A stretch of DNA of 16,893 nt from positions 1 to 16,893 of the forward strand of contig WJIN01000010.1 in NCBI GenBank assembly GCA_014730295.1, read 5' to 3'. Position 1 is the first letter of the stretch, and every line of letters starts with the position of its first letter. Source of the DNA: Promethearchaeota archaeon (GTDB lineage Archaea > Asgardarchaeota > Lokiarchaeia > Sigynarchaeales > SOKP01). This document shows, piece after piece, positions 1-7,674 of the stretch. A program made the position numbers and the translations under genes. Under the pieces are notes generated by a model. It did not search any database. It was not told where the DNA came from and was given only the letters and a program-made list of their open reading frames with translations.

Positions 1-2
1 TA

Positions 3-140
3 GGGGGACGCGATGTAACTCGGGACGAATTAGATGTCGCTAAGCAGAAAATGGAAAAAGTGGATGATATGAGTGGGAAATTGTACATGTATCTTGGCGT
101 ACGTGAAACGAAAAATAAAATCTACGGGGTGAATATTTAA
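3..140 (+). CDS. 3' end of an unidentified protein-coding gene (partial)
   Basis: One frame is open from the left edge to a TAA at 138-140 and encodes 45 residues, ending LYMYLGVRETKNKIYGVNI. The peptide is rich in charged residues and its base composition is less AT-biased than the island that follows. It therefore looks like the tail of a resident, ordinary gene rather than of an island gene. A strong T-rich tract directly follows the stop, as expected at the end of a transcription unit. The fragment is too short for me to assign a family, and I see no catalytic motif in it. Confidence 0.55.
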   Translation, partial: GGRDVTRDELDVAKQKMEKVDDMSGKLYMYLGVRETKNKIYGVNI

Positions 141-149
141 TTCACTTCA

Positions 150-181
150 GTTTTGAATTTTCCTTTTTTTAGTTTTTTTCT
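150..181 (+). terminator. Oligo-T transcription terminator
   Basis: Several T runs (TTTT, TTTTTTT, TTTTTTT) follow within about 40 bases of the stop codon at 140, without an obvious stable hairpin. Archaeal RNA polymerase terminates intrinsically at such U-rich stretches, so this probably ends the transcript of the left-edge gene. Confidence 0.5.
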
Positions 182-253
182 TAATTTCATTATTGATAGG
201 TAAAAGATCTAATTTTTAGACTAGAAATAATATTTTGAAATTTTCATTACTGA

Positions 254-825
254 AATTATGTGGAGAATCAAATAGTGAATAAAGGATTTTTTGCAGATAT
301 CTGTGTATTAATTAGTTGAAGGAGAAGAAGATTGATGGGCTTTAATCGCAAATTCGGATGAAATGAATACCTATATAGAAGCATAAGGAATTTCGATTAT
401 TCCATGTATAGAAAAAAATGATCTTGATAGACTTACCACAATTTTTCAACAATTTGTAATAAACACATACACAATATGTGATAGTGATTTAAATAAAGAT
501 TCAAATTCAGATCCTGAAGCAAATCACCGATTAAAGGTTATTTAATGAAGAAATTGAAGATTAGCTAGAAAAGATAGGTATCAATTTCGCATGTTTTGAA
601 AAGGTTATGACTTCAAAAATAAATGAGGAAATGTGATCAGAATTTTATGAAAGATTAATAAAAAAAGCCTGCAAAGAATTTTGTATAAATAAGAAGAATC
701 AAGCTAAAAAAAATCCTCAAGTTTTGAAATATATATTCCAAAAAGCTTACGGAGATGGAAAACAATGTAGTTATTTGGAAGAAATAATAAATAAGATTAT
801 TAACTTGAAGAGTTTAAATTATTAA
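254..825 (+). pseudogene. Relic of an OLD-family ATPase/nuclease: C-terminal TOPRIM domain with stops and frameshifts
   Basis: Reading across three frames recovers the C-terminal TOPRIM half of an OLD-family nuclease. Positions 275-310 give NKGFFADICVL. From 315 the frame gives VEGEED, then GISIIPCIEKNDLDRL and TYTICDSDLNKD. These match the TOPRIM glutamate motif (VEGxxE), the GIxIIPxxxKxxL strand and the DxD motif, which together hold the metal-binding residues. From 541 a third frame gives the FEK...SEFYERLIKKA...YLEEIINKI tail typical of the family's end. Damage includes an ATTA tandem duplication at 307-314 that shifts the frame, stops at 333, 384, 562 and 634, and a second shift near 540. 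The ATPase half is gone, with no Walker motifs upstream. The parent could have been a stand-alone OLD nuclease or a GajA-type subunit; the remnant cannot tell these apart. It ends 10 bases from the convergent restriction gene. Confidence 0.8.
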
Positions 826-834
826 TACTAATTA

Positions 835-1812
835 TTATATCTCTCTTAAGTCTGTGAATATCTCTCTTAATCCCGCTGTATTAATGAAATAATTAGATTT
901 ATTCTGAAGGAGATATTTTTCAATATCTAATTTTTGCTTATGTGTTTTAGTACCTTCACTAATTTCTTTTGAAAATCTATTAAAATAGACTCCATCCATA
1001 AATGTTAAATAATGAATATTATCATTTTTTTCTGAATAGCTAATAAAATCAATAATTTCAGCAACTTGTTTATTTTGAGCCCCACCACCCTCTTTCATAT
1101 GTTTAGCTTCAATAAAAAAATAATTATTACCTACTTTCAATAAGATATCAAAAATCTTCTCTTGATTTCTTTTTCCATAATCATATTCTATATTATTCTT
1201 CTCTTTGAATTCCTCGAATAGAGATTTATCACCACTATCGGGCAAACAATAAGCAATATAATTTAATTGCAATTCATTCAAGGTTCTAACATGGGGTGGA
1301 TTATCTAAGTATTCATTAATCAAATCAATTAGTTTTGTATTTGCAGTACCTCCTTTTCTTCTTGAAGCTCCATTATCATACATAGCCTGAACTGTTATAT
1401 TTGAATATCCTAATTTATCATACTGCTTCCTTCTTCTTTTGCAATAATTTGATAAAATTTCTCTAAGCACATCTTCTTTAGTTTGTAAACTAGTAAAAAC
1501 AGAATATGATACATCTAAAACTTTCCAAAAAGCAACAAATTCATTATATTGTATTTTATCAATATTATTGATTAAAAAACTTATTTCTTGGAAAATAGAT
1601 TCTATAGAATTTTTAAATTCTTCTTTAATTGTTGTTTGTTCTTTTTCCAATAAAACACAATAGGTGATAATTAGTTCACGTAATCTTTCGATTTTTTGAA
1701 TTAGATCTTCATCATCAATAATAAATTCATCAGAAAAATAATATTCATCTGCAATTGGTTCTAGATTATTTAGTGAGATTTTCCAATATTCCATACCATC
1801 TCTCAATTTCAT
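835..1812 (-). CDS. Type II restriction endonuclease (PD-(D/E)XK fold), divergent from its methyltransferase
   Basis: This 325-residue protein probably cleaves DNA in partnership with the divergent adenine methyltransferase. The catalytic core is visible near the C-terminus: D222 in KIFDILL, then a strand leading into FIEAKH with E235 and K237, a PD-(D/E)XK signature. A glycine-rich GGGAQNKQ stretch follows (about 241-248). Residues 35-125 are helical, possibly a dimerisation or coiled-coil region. A GASRRKGGTANT segment near 148-160 resembles the basic loops that contact DNA. The ATG start at 1812 is preceded by AAAGTGAT, a partial Shine-Dalgarno match. The methyltransferase is 147 bases away on the other strand, the classic back-to-back R-M layout. 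I cannot name the recognition site or the exact subfamily. The nuclease call rests on the motif and the neighbour. Confidence 0.75.
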   Translation of the reverse strand: MKLRDGMEYWKISLNNLEPIADEYYFSDEFIIDDEDLIQKIERLRELIITYCVLLEKEQTTIKEEFKNSIESIFQEISFLINNIDKIQYNEFVAFWKVLDVSYSVFTSLQTKEDVLREILSNYCKRRRKQYDKLGYSNITVQAMYDNGASRRKGGTANTKLIDLINEYLDNPPHVRTLNELQLNYIAYCLPDSGDKSLFEEFKEKNNIEYDYGKRNQEKIFDILLKVGNNYFFIEAKHMKEGGGAQNKQVAEIIDFISYSEKNDNIHYLTFMDGVYFNRFSKEISEGTKTHKQKLDIEKYLLQNKSNYFINTAGLREIFTDLREI

Positions 1813-1822
1813 AAAATCACTT

Positions 1823-1849
1823 TTAGTGAGTAATAAAATTAGTTACTAA
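1823..1849. promoter_or_regulatory. Imperfect inverted repeat in the R-M divergent promoter region
   Basis: TTAGTGAGTAA (1823-1833) and TTAGTTACTAA (1839-1849) are inverted copies matching at 9 of 11 positions across a 5-base spacer. They start 11 bases upstream of the endonuclease start codon. The placement suits an operator delaying endonuclease expression, but no controller gene is present and AT-rich DNA yields such repeats by chance. Confidence 0.3.
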
Positions 1850-1959
1850 CTTATTAATTTAAGATTTTTTAGTCATTTTTATGATTCATTTAATAATAAT
1901 TAATATAAAAGGTAATTATTAATTTATCTTAGAATTAATATCATCTAAGGCGATTAAAC

Positions 1960-3429
1960 TTGACTCAAGCAGATCATGACAAAGAGCGAATTAAGAGAAG
2001 AACAATGGGAGTGCATCTCACATCATCAGAAACATTCGAAACTTATATTTATCCTGAAATAGAGGATAAACTCAATGAGTATTTATGGATTGATCTTTAT
2101 GCTGGTGAGGGAAATCTCATTTTTCCCATATTAGAAAATATTCCCAAAGAAAAAAGAGAGGGTTTTTTTAAAGAGCATATATTTCTGTCTGATATTCAAG
2201 AAAAAATGGTTCAAAAATGTATTGAAACAGCAACCTCTTATGGAATCTCGGAAGAATTAGCACAAAAGAATATAAAAAACCGAAATAATCTTGAAAGTTT
2301 CCCTAAATTTCTAAAAGAGAAAAAACTCCCTCTATATCACATTACTAATCCTCCTTACCTCTATTTGGGATACATAAGAAAACATGAAGAAACAAAAAAA
2401 CATCTGAAATATTTTGTGGATCAGAATGAGGGATATCAAGATCTCTATCAAATTGCTATGATTAACGATCTAAGAAATAATGTAAAAAATCTAGTATATA
2501 TTATTCCAACAAATTTTTTGTTTGGCTCAGCAGTTTCGAATAAATTCCGGTTAGATTTTTTGAAATACTATAATATTGAGAAGATGTTTATTTTTGAGAA
2601 AAAAATATTCGAATTTACAGGAACAAATATACTTATTGGATTTTTTAAAAAAAAGAAAGAACCTTCACATGAACCCGCAAAATTTAAGGCTTATAAATTT
2701 AAAAAAAATAATAAGATTATAGAAAGGGAGTATCATCTTAAGTTTGAATATAAATACCGGGCAGGTTCAGAATTTAATATATTTATTGATAAATTTAAAG
2801 CTAAGAAGCCATTAAAAGTGTCTTACTATCTAACAATAGGAGATGTGGAAGAAAATAGGGGTGAAAGAGAGATTCAGGTAATTGACACTAGTGAATATGA
2901 ATCTAATCAATACAATCAAAAACTATTAAAAGTAAACGAAAAATTGAAATCTAAGATACAATCTAATATTCTATATGTTAGAACCGTTGATACAGGGTCC
3001 TATAAGGGTAGAGTTGGCTTATATAACATTAGAGATGATTTCGATGTCGATGGGATATTTGTCTCAGGTAATACTTATAGAACATCTCCTATACAAATAT
3101 TTCTTGAACCTGCTATATCCCTTGAAAAGCAAAACCTCCTTCGCAAATATTTTAACGTAATCTTAGAACATTTTAGAGATAAATTAGATTCTGAATTTTT
3201 AACAACTTATAAATATTCAAGTGCGGATTACACAAGAAAATACTTGGGATTAACTCAAACCAGGAGCATAATCAAAACATTCCCCATATTATCTATGGAA
3301 AATGGAAAAAATATGACTCAATTGAGGGAATATATCAAGGAAAAAGAAGTGAACAATCTATTAAAATTTATAAAGCAATACAGTAAAAAGGCAGTAAAGG
3401 AATCAAGTAGAATAACCAACTGGTTTTAG
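1960..3429 (+). CDS. Type II DNA N6-adenine methyltransferase (NPPY, gamma-class order)
   Basis: This 489-residue protein is predicted to transfer a methyl group from S-adenosylmethionine to adenine N6 within the site cut by the neighbouring endonuclease. The N-terminal motif X region reads GVHLTSSETFETYIYP (about 17-32). Motif I is DLYAGEGNL (45-53), the SAM-binding loop. Motif IV is TNPPY (N130-Y133), the catalytic tetrapeptide of adenine methylases. A further motif-like stretch lies around IIPTNFLFG (about 182-190). Order X-I-IV followed by a long C-terminal half (about 250-489), presumably the target recognition domain, fits gamma-class enzymes such as M.TaqI. The TTG start at 1960 keeps the ERIKRR lead-in before motif X; the first ATG, at 2005, would begin inside that region. 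The gene is full length and undamaged. Confidence 0.88.
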   Translation: MTQADHDKERIKRRTMGVHLTSSETFETYIYPEIEDKLNEYLWIDLYAGEGNLIFPILENIPKEKREGFFKEHIFLSDIQEKMVQKCIETATSYGISEELAQKNIKNRNNLESFPKFLKEKKLPLYHITNPPYLYLGYIRKHEETKKHLKYFVDQNEGYQDLYQIAMINDLRNNVKNLVYIIPTNFLFGSAVSNKFRLDFLKYYNIEKMFIFEKKIFEFTGTNILIGFFKKKKEPSHEPAKFKAYKFKKNNKIIEREYHLKFEYKYRAGSEFNIFIDKFKAKKPLKVSYYLTIGDVEENRGEREIQVIDTSEYESNQYNQKLLKVNEKLKSKIQSNILYVRTVDTGSYKGRVGLYNIRDDFDVDGIFVSGNTYRTSPIQIFLEPAISLEKQNLLRKYFNVILEHFRDKLDSEFLTTYKYSSADYTRKYLGLTQTRSIIKTFPILSMENGKNMTQLREYIKEKEVNNLLKFIKQYSKKAVKESSRITNWF

Positions 3430-3556
3430 TTTTGAATTTTTTGTGGATTCAAATGAACTAATTCCTTATTTATTGAGATAACATTGAAAGTTTTCTACTT
3501 TATTTACTATAAAATTGATTCTTATATGATTTCTTATTTAATTTACAAAAAATAAT

Positions 3557-3566
3557 CTTATATATC
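3557..3566 (+). promoter_or_regulatory. Possible TATA box of the CBASS operon
   Basis: CTTATATATC, preceded by an A-rich stretch that could act as a BRE, is the best TATA-like element before the operon. Initiation about 25 bases downstream would leave a leader of roughly 40 bases before the ATG at 3633. Confidence 0.3.
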
Positions 3567-3632
3567 CTAACAGATAAATCATACTTAGATAATATCTTCA
3601 AAATCCTATCAAACATCTCCAAATTAATATTT

Positions 3633-5840
3633 ATGACTTTAACGCAAATAGACTTATATATGGATGATGTTTTTCGATATCTTTACGAAGATTATTTATA
3701 TCTTCGTTTTCAAGTTTTTGCGGTGAAATCGGGAAGCGAATGGATGATACACTATTTAAAATTTATTCCTACTTCTCAATTATTAAAATCTGATTCTGAG
3801 GTTTTCTCTATAAATGAAAAAATTCTTATTTATGAATATTTTATTGATTTGAAGGATGCTCATCAGGTTATTTATGAAAAAAAGGGAAGATTTATATTAG
3901 ATACAAGTAAATATAGATTTTTTTTCCTTGAAAAATTAAAATCACCCTCAGATTTAAAGAAATTTAAAGAAGAGTTAATTTTTGGGAGAAACTGGTTATA
4001 TAAGGTATATAAAAAAAATAAAATACAAATTAGATATATCCAGAAACTTTATAATGAATATGAATCTTCTTTCCAAGATCTCATCCATTCAGAAATGTTT
4101 AGAATAAACAGTAAAATAAAATCTTCCTCTGAAATGGTTGAAGAAACTTTTAAGATTGGCTTACCAAAAATTAATCCATTTGAGAATCCTTATTTTATTA
4201 TAAGTTTCCCGATAGAATCGTTTAAATTTGATTGGAAAATTAAAAATAAACAAAATACAAAGATTCTTAGTATTAATTGGCAGCTTAAAGATGAATACAA
4301 AAAATATATTCTAATATTCTATTCTAAATCTGGAGAAAAATTTGAAGTTAATTCTGAGAATTTTCAAATTGAATTAAATAAAGAGTATGAAGGAGAAATA
4401 GTTTTCAGTATAATTTGGAACAAATCCGATGGGTTGATACCTAAAAAAACACTTTTGTTTGAAGAAAAAATTATTATTAAAAATAGAAATAATAATTCAA
4501 TCATAAAATCTATAAAATCTCATACAGATTTTATTGAAATTGATTTCAATAAATATAATTTACCCGAATATCAACAAATTATTGAATTAATAGATAAAAT
4601 CGCATATCATTCTGATTTCTATCAGATGCTTCCCATTTTACTTAGGATTCTTTTTGAAAATATTATGTATGATATATTCGAAAAATGGTTACCTTCATCT
4701 TATACTGACCTATACTTCTCTGAATCCCACTATAGATCTAGAACCTTTTCAAAGTTAATAGATTTACTGAATATAATTAAAGATAAAGAATTAAAATTTT
4801 ATCATAAAGGAGCAATAAATCAAAGTATTATAGATATTTTAGATTATATAAGAGAGAAAGGAAACCTAACTGTACATCTAATTAATAGGCAAATCGATCA
4901 AGATTTCTGCTCAAACATAAAAGAAAAAGTAAATAGAGCATTGGAGGCACTTCTCTTATTATATAAAAAAGTAAGAAAACAAGAACCAGGGTTTATAGAA
5001 GAAAAAAGATTGAAATATATAAAAGACAAATTAGGAATGGCAAAAGATTATAGAGAGTACCCTAAATTAGATAAAAAGAGTATTGAGAAATGGATATTGA
5101 TAATCCAAGAAGGAAAAATTCCCATTAACAAAAATAGATTAGTCAATATACCTTTTCTAAAAAATCAAAATTACAATATCATTCGCTTAAAATGTGATAT
5201 AGAGAAAAAATCATGGAAAGAAATAACAATGGAAATAGAGAGATCTATAGAGAAAATTTTATATGAAGAGAAATTCTATAAAATTGCAGTTTTTTCATTA
5301 TCAAGAATTTCCTGCGCTATATACTTAGGTTTTATACTTACAAATAGAGTTGGAGTGAAATATTTTCAGTATCAAAGAGACAGAGATTCTTGGAACTGGG
5401 AAAAAGATTTAGATTATAATGATTGCCAAAAAATTCAGATTGATAATCTACTTACAAAACAAAACAATAAAATTGAAGAGTTTACTATTAAAATTTCTTT
5501 AACGGCAGATATAGACGATAAATATATCAAGGGATTGGGATTAAATCTAAATGATAGTGTTGAAATTAGAGTGAATAAGCCGTCTGAAGAATCGTTTATT
5601 GTTGAACAGCAAGTTATCGAATTAGGAAAATTATATAGAAAGGTTTTAAAGAATATCCGAAAAAGTTTTCCAAAACTTAAAAAGATCCATCTATTTTATG
5701 CGGGTCCAACAGCCGGAGCTATTGCTATTGGAAGACAAATAAATCCTAGAATGTCACCACTGATCCAACTTTATGAATTTAATTTTAACAGAACTCCAGC
5801 ATATAAAAAAAGTATTCTAATTGGTGGTTATCAAGATTGA
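3633..5840 (+). CDS. CBASS effector: novel N-terminal region, HEPN/DUF4145-like helical domain and C-terminal SAVED domain
   Basis: A 735-residue protein whose C-terminus is a SAVED domain, the sensor of cyclic oligonucleotides in CBASS. Both pseudo-symmetric lobes are visible. The first has IAVFSLSRISCAIYLG near 551, followed by KYFQYQRDRDSWNWE. The second has KIHLFYAGPTAGAIAIGRQI at about 684-703, then the SPLIQLYEF strand. Residues 315-450 form a helical bundle with REKGNLTVH (R407 to H415), which resembles the RxxGNxxxH signature of DUF4145/HEPN-like domains. Residues 190-310 look beta-rich, and 1-180 resemble nothing I recognise. I do not see the PD-(D/E)XK nuclease usual in Cap4, nor TM helices or a TIR domain. 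The CD-NTase gene overlaps its end by 20 bases. SAVED is confident; calling the helical domain the toxic part is inference. Confidence 0.85.
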   Translation: MTLTQIDLYMDDVFRYLYEDYLYLRFQVFAVKSGSEWMIHYLKFIPTSQLLKSDSEVFSINEKILIYEYFIDLKDAHQVIYEKKGRFILDTSKYRFFFLEKLKSPSDLKKFKEELIFGRNWLYKVYKKNKIQIRYIQKLYNEYESSFQDLIHSEMFRINSKIKSSSEMVEETFKIGLPKINPFENPYFIISFPIESFKFDWKIKNKQNTKILSINWQLKDEYKKYILIFYSKSGEKFEVNSENFQIELNKEYEGEIVFSIIWNKSDGLIPKKTLLFEEKIIIKNRNNNSIIKSIKSHTDFIEIDFNKYNLPEYQQIIELIDKIAYHSDFYQMLPILLRILFENIMYDIFEKWLPSSYTDLYFSESHYRSRTFSKLIDLLNIIKDKELKFYHKGAINQSIIDILDYIREKGNLTVHLINRQIDQDFCSNIKEKVNRALEALLLLYKKVRKQEPGFIEEKRLKYIKDKLGMAKDYREYPKLDKKSIEKWILIIQEGKIPINKNRLVNIPFLKNQNYNIIRLKCDIEKKSWKEITMEIERSIEKILYEEKFYKIAVFSLSRISCAIYLGFILTNRVGVKYFQYQRDRDSWNWEKDLDYNDCQKIQIDNLLTKQNNKIEEFTIKISLTADIDDKYIKGLGLNLNDSVEIRVNKPSEESFIVEQQVIELGKLYRKVLKNIRKSFPKLKKIHLFYAGPTAGAIAIGRQINPRMSPLIQLYEFNFNRTPAYKKSILIGGYQD

Positions 5841-6603
5841 TGAAGAAAAATGGTTAAGAAAGATACTTAACGACCAAAATTTAGATAAAAATCAACTGAA
5901 CAATATCAAAAACCTTAAGAAAAGTATTACGGATACTTTAAAAAGTAACTATTTAGGAGGGAATCCGATATTTTATAATGCGGGTTCTTATGCCAAGGGA
6001 ACGATGATCAAAACAAATTATGATCTGGATATTGTTGCATATTGGTCCCCTTTTTATAATCATTCTGTTTCAGAATTATATTACAATGTTGGGAAATTAT
6101 TAGATAGAAATTGGAAAGGAGTATCCCAAAAAACAGTAGGTTGGCAAATACAATTTAGGGGAAACTTCCATATCGATGTTATTCCCGGAAAACTAAAACC
6201 CGATAAAAAGGATTACGCTTACTTATATAATAAAGACATAAATGGACGATTCGAAACTAGTGTTAAGAAACAAGTTAAATTTATTAAGCGAAAAAGAAGA
6301 CAAAAAACTATCAGACTATTGAAATTATGGAAAATTCGGAAAAATGTGCCTATTAAAACTTTTATCTTGGAATTATTAACGGTCTTTGCCTGTAAAGGTA
6401 TTCCCAGAAAGAATTTAGGAGATCAACTGAGGGCTACTTTTAATTTTATGAAGAATGAGATTCTTAGAATTAAATTATTCGACCCTGCAAATTCCAATAA
6501 TCTCGTGAGTAATGATCTTACTATCGAACAAAAACATAGGATTAAAAATCTCGCAGATCAAGCCTTAAATGCTAAGAATTGGCATGAGGCTTTTTTTAAA
6601 TAG
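5821..6603 (+). CDS. CD-NTase (SMODS-family cyclic oligonucleotide synthase)
   Basis: A 260-residue nucleotidyltransferase expected to make a cyclic di- or trinucleotide alarm signal when infection is sensed. The Pol-beta fold active site is complete. GSYAKGT holds G55-S56 of the nucleotide-binding helix. YDLDIVAYW holds the metal-binding aspartates D68 and D70. FHIDVIPGK supplies the third carboxylate, D119. The C-terminal LFDPANSNNLV stretch matches the DPxN segment common in CD-NTases. Starts available are TTG 5821 and GTG 5824, both inside the end of the SAVED gene, which implies translational coupling; no strong Shine-Dalgarno sequence is visible. The order effector then cyclase is the reverse of many CBASS operons. 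No Cap2/Cap3 ubiquitin-like or HORMA/TRIP13 genes are nearby, so it resembles a minimal type I layout. The product nucleotide cannot be read from sequence. Confidence 0.93.
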   Translation: MVVIKIDEEKWLRKILNDQNLDKNQLNNIKNLKKSITDTLKSNYLGGNPIFYNAGSYAKGTMIKTNYDLDIVAYWSPFYNHSVSELYYNVGKLLDRNWKGVSQKTVGWQIQFRGNFHIDVIPGKLKPDKKDYAYLYNKDINGRFETSVKKQVKFIKRKRRQKTIRLLKLWKIRKNVPIKTFILELLTVFACKGIPRKNLGDQLRATFNFMKNEILRIKLFDPANSNNLVSNDLTIEQKHRIKNLADQALNAKNWHEAFFK

Positions 6604-6645
6604 TCTAAAATATCTTTCCTTATTGAAAATAAATAAAGTATTATT

Positions 6646-7404
6646 TCAGAAAATGTTGAACTTAATGAATTTGAATATATTTGGAATTTTTTTTATTAAT
6701 TTTTTGAAAAGTTCAAATATGAGTTTTAGCAAATTTATATCTCCATTTTTATAATATTCAATATCTTCTCTAATTTGATCCCAGAAAGAAGCACCAATTT
6801 TTTTCAGAATTTTAATATTCTCATCAAGTTTTTTTAAAATTGAATTTCCTGTTTTGCATAAAAAATACAGTAAAGAGTTTTTAATTAATTTTATTTCTTG
6901 ATTTAATTCAACATCAAATAAATCAAATCTAAGATCAATAAGACTTATAGAATTAGGTGTTTTTTTGGATGTCTCATTGTGAATTGCAATATTTTCTATC
7001 TCTTTTTTAGGAATCCTTGGGAAATGTTCTATGAAATTCTCATCAATTAGAAGTTGCCCTATTTTTTTAGCGGTTTTAAAATCAATATCAAATAAAATTA
7101 AAATTTCATATAAGTTTGGATATTCTATTTTTCTAATAGCTCTTTCTGCCATTTTTTTAAGTTCATTTCGTTCTAGGTTATTATAAGAACCATCATTATT
7201 TAATATCTCAATAAAATCTTCCACGTCCTCCCAATTTATATCTAAAATCCTAATATATTCTAATTTATTAGGAAGCTTTCCATTCTTAATTTCAAATTCA
7301 AGAATCTTAATTATCTTTTTAGTTTTTTTTAAAAGCACTAGTTTTTCTATTTTTTTAATATAGCTAAAAATGTCATAGTTCCAATCTTTTACTTTTTCAA
7401 TCAT
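6646..7404 (-). CDS. Uncharacterised helical protein convergent with the CBASS operon
   Basis: I do not recognise this protein. With the ATG at 7404 (MIEKVKDWNY) it has 252 residues; a TTG at 7422 would add six residues, MRRREK, when read as a start. It is predicted to be almost all alpha-helical and strongly charged. A segment containing FKTAKKIGQLLIDENFIEHF resembles a winged-helix recognition region, though weakly. The last 35 residues form a lysine-rich amphipathic run ending KIPNIFKFIKFNIF that could bind nucleic acid or membrane. The gene stops 42 bases from the end of the CD-NTase and points toward it. Its promoter carries a perfect palindrome between the TATA box and the start, so it is probably tightly repressed, plausibly by the adjacent ribbon-helix-helix protein. 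It could be an accessory defence factor or a toxin. No conserved catalytic motif is seen. Confidence 0.6.
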   Translation of the reverse strand: MIEKVKDWNYDIFSYIKKIEKLVLLKKTKKIIKILEFEIKNGKLPNKLEYIRILDINWEDVEDFIEILNNDGSYNNLERNELKKMAERAIRKIEYPNLYEILILFDIDFKTAKKIGQLLIDENFIEHFPRIPKKEIENIAIHNETSKKTPNSISLIDLRFDLFDVELNQEIKLIKNSLLYFLCKTGNSILKKLDENIKILKKIGASFWDQIREDIEYYKNGDINLLKLIFELFKKLIKKIPNIFKFIKFNIF

Positions 7405-7440
7405 TTTCTCTCTTCTTCGCAAAATTGCATTATTTTATTT

Positions 7441-7462
7441 TTGACATACATTTGTATGTCAA
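7441..7462. promoter_or_regulatory. Perfect 22-base palindromic operator
   Basis: The arms TTGACATACA and TGTATGTCAA are exact reverse complements separated by TT. The palindrome begins next to an AATATATATT TATA box and lies between it and the start codon of the minus-strand gene at 7404, about 37 bases from that ATG. A dimeric repressor bound here would block initiation. The ribbon-helix-helix protein encoded at 7675 is the nearest candidate. Confidence 0.6.
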
Positions 7463-7470
7463 TATATATT
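7461..7470 (-). promoter_or_regulatory. TATA box of the minus-strand gene ending at 6646
   Basis: AATATATATT is itself palindromic and would place the transcription start about 25 bases downstream on the minus strand, near 7435-7440, just past the operator palindrome and about 30-35 bases before the ATG at 7404. Confidence 0.45.
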
Positions 7471-7619
7471 CAGATATCAAATATTCAAATAGCTTAAAAA
7501 GATTTAATATTATTACCTTAACAATTATTTGGATACGATTAATTATTAATAGTTAAACCATAATGTATTAATATAGAATAATTTATATTAACCCATTAAT
7601 GAAAGGCGAAGGTCTAAAA

Positions 7620-7645
7620 ATATAGAAAAATAATATTCTATATAC
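7620..7645 (+). promoter_or_regulatory. TATA box overlapped by an inverted repeat, upstream of the ribbon-helix-helix gene
   Basis: TTCTATATAC (7636-7645) sits about 30 bases before the ATG at 7675, as expected for a leaderless archaeal transcript. Its left part pairs with ATATAGAA at 7620-7627 across an 8-base spacer to form an 8-base-arm inverted repeat. This may be an autoregulatory operator, although its sequence is unlike the 7441-7462 palindrome. Confidence 0.35.
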
Positions 7646-7674
7646 AAATTCTTGAAAAATCAAATTTGTTTATT

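Noticed and set aside
2975..3160. 61-codon open frame on the plus strand
   Set aside because: It lies wholly inside the methyltransferase in another frame and has no recognisable protein character.
148..3440. Shared 13-base string AGTTTTGAATTTT after two genes, as a possible attachment or repeat pair
   Set aside because: It is short and AT-only apart from two G bases, and such matches are expected by chance at this composition. No integrase is present.
3633..5840. Cap4-type PD-(D/E)XK nuclease in the SAVED protein
   Set aside because: No D followed by ExK in a strand context was found in the N-terminal 500 residues.
6569..6754. 61-codon plus-strand open frame bridging the end of the CD-NTase and the convergent gene
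   Set aside because: It overlaps both real genes, has no ribosome-binding site, and is a composition-driven shadow of the minus-strand gene.
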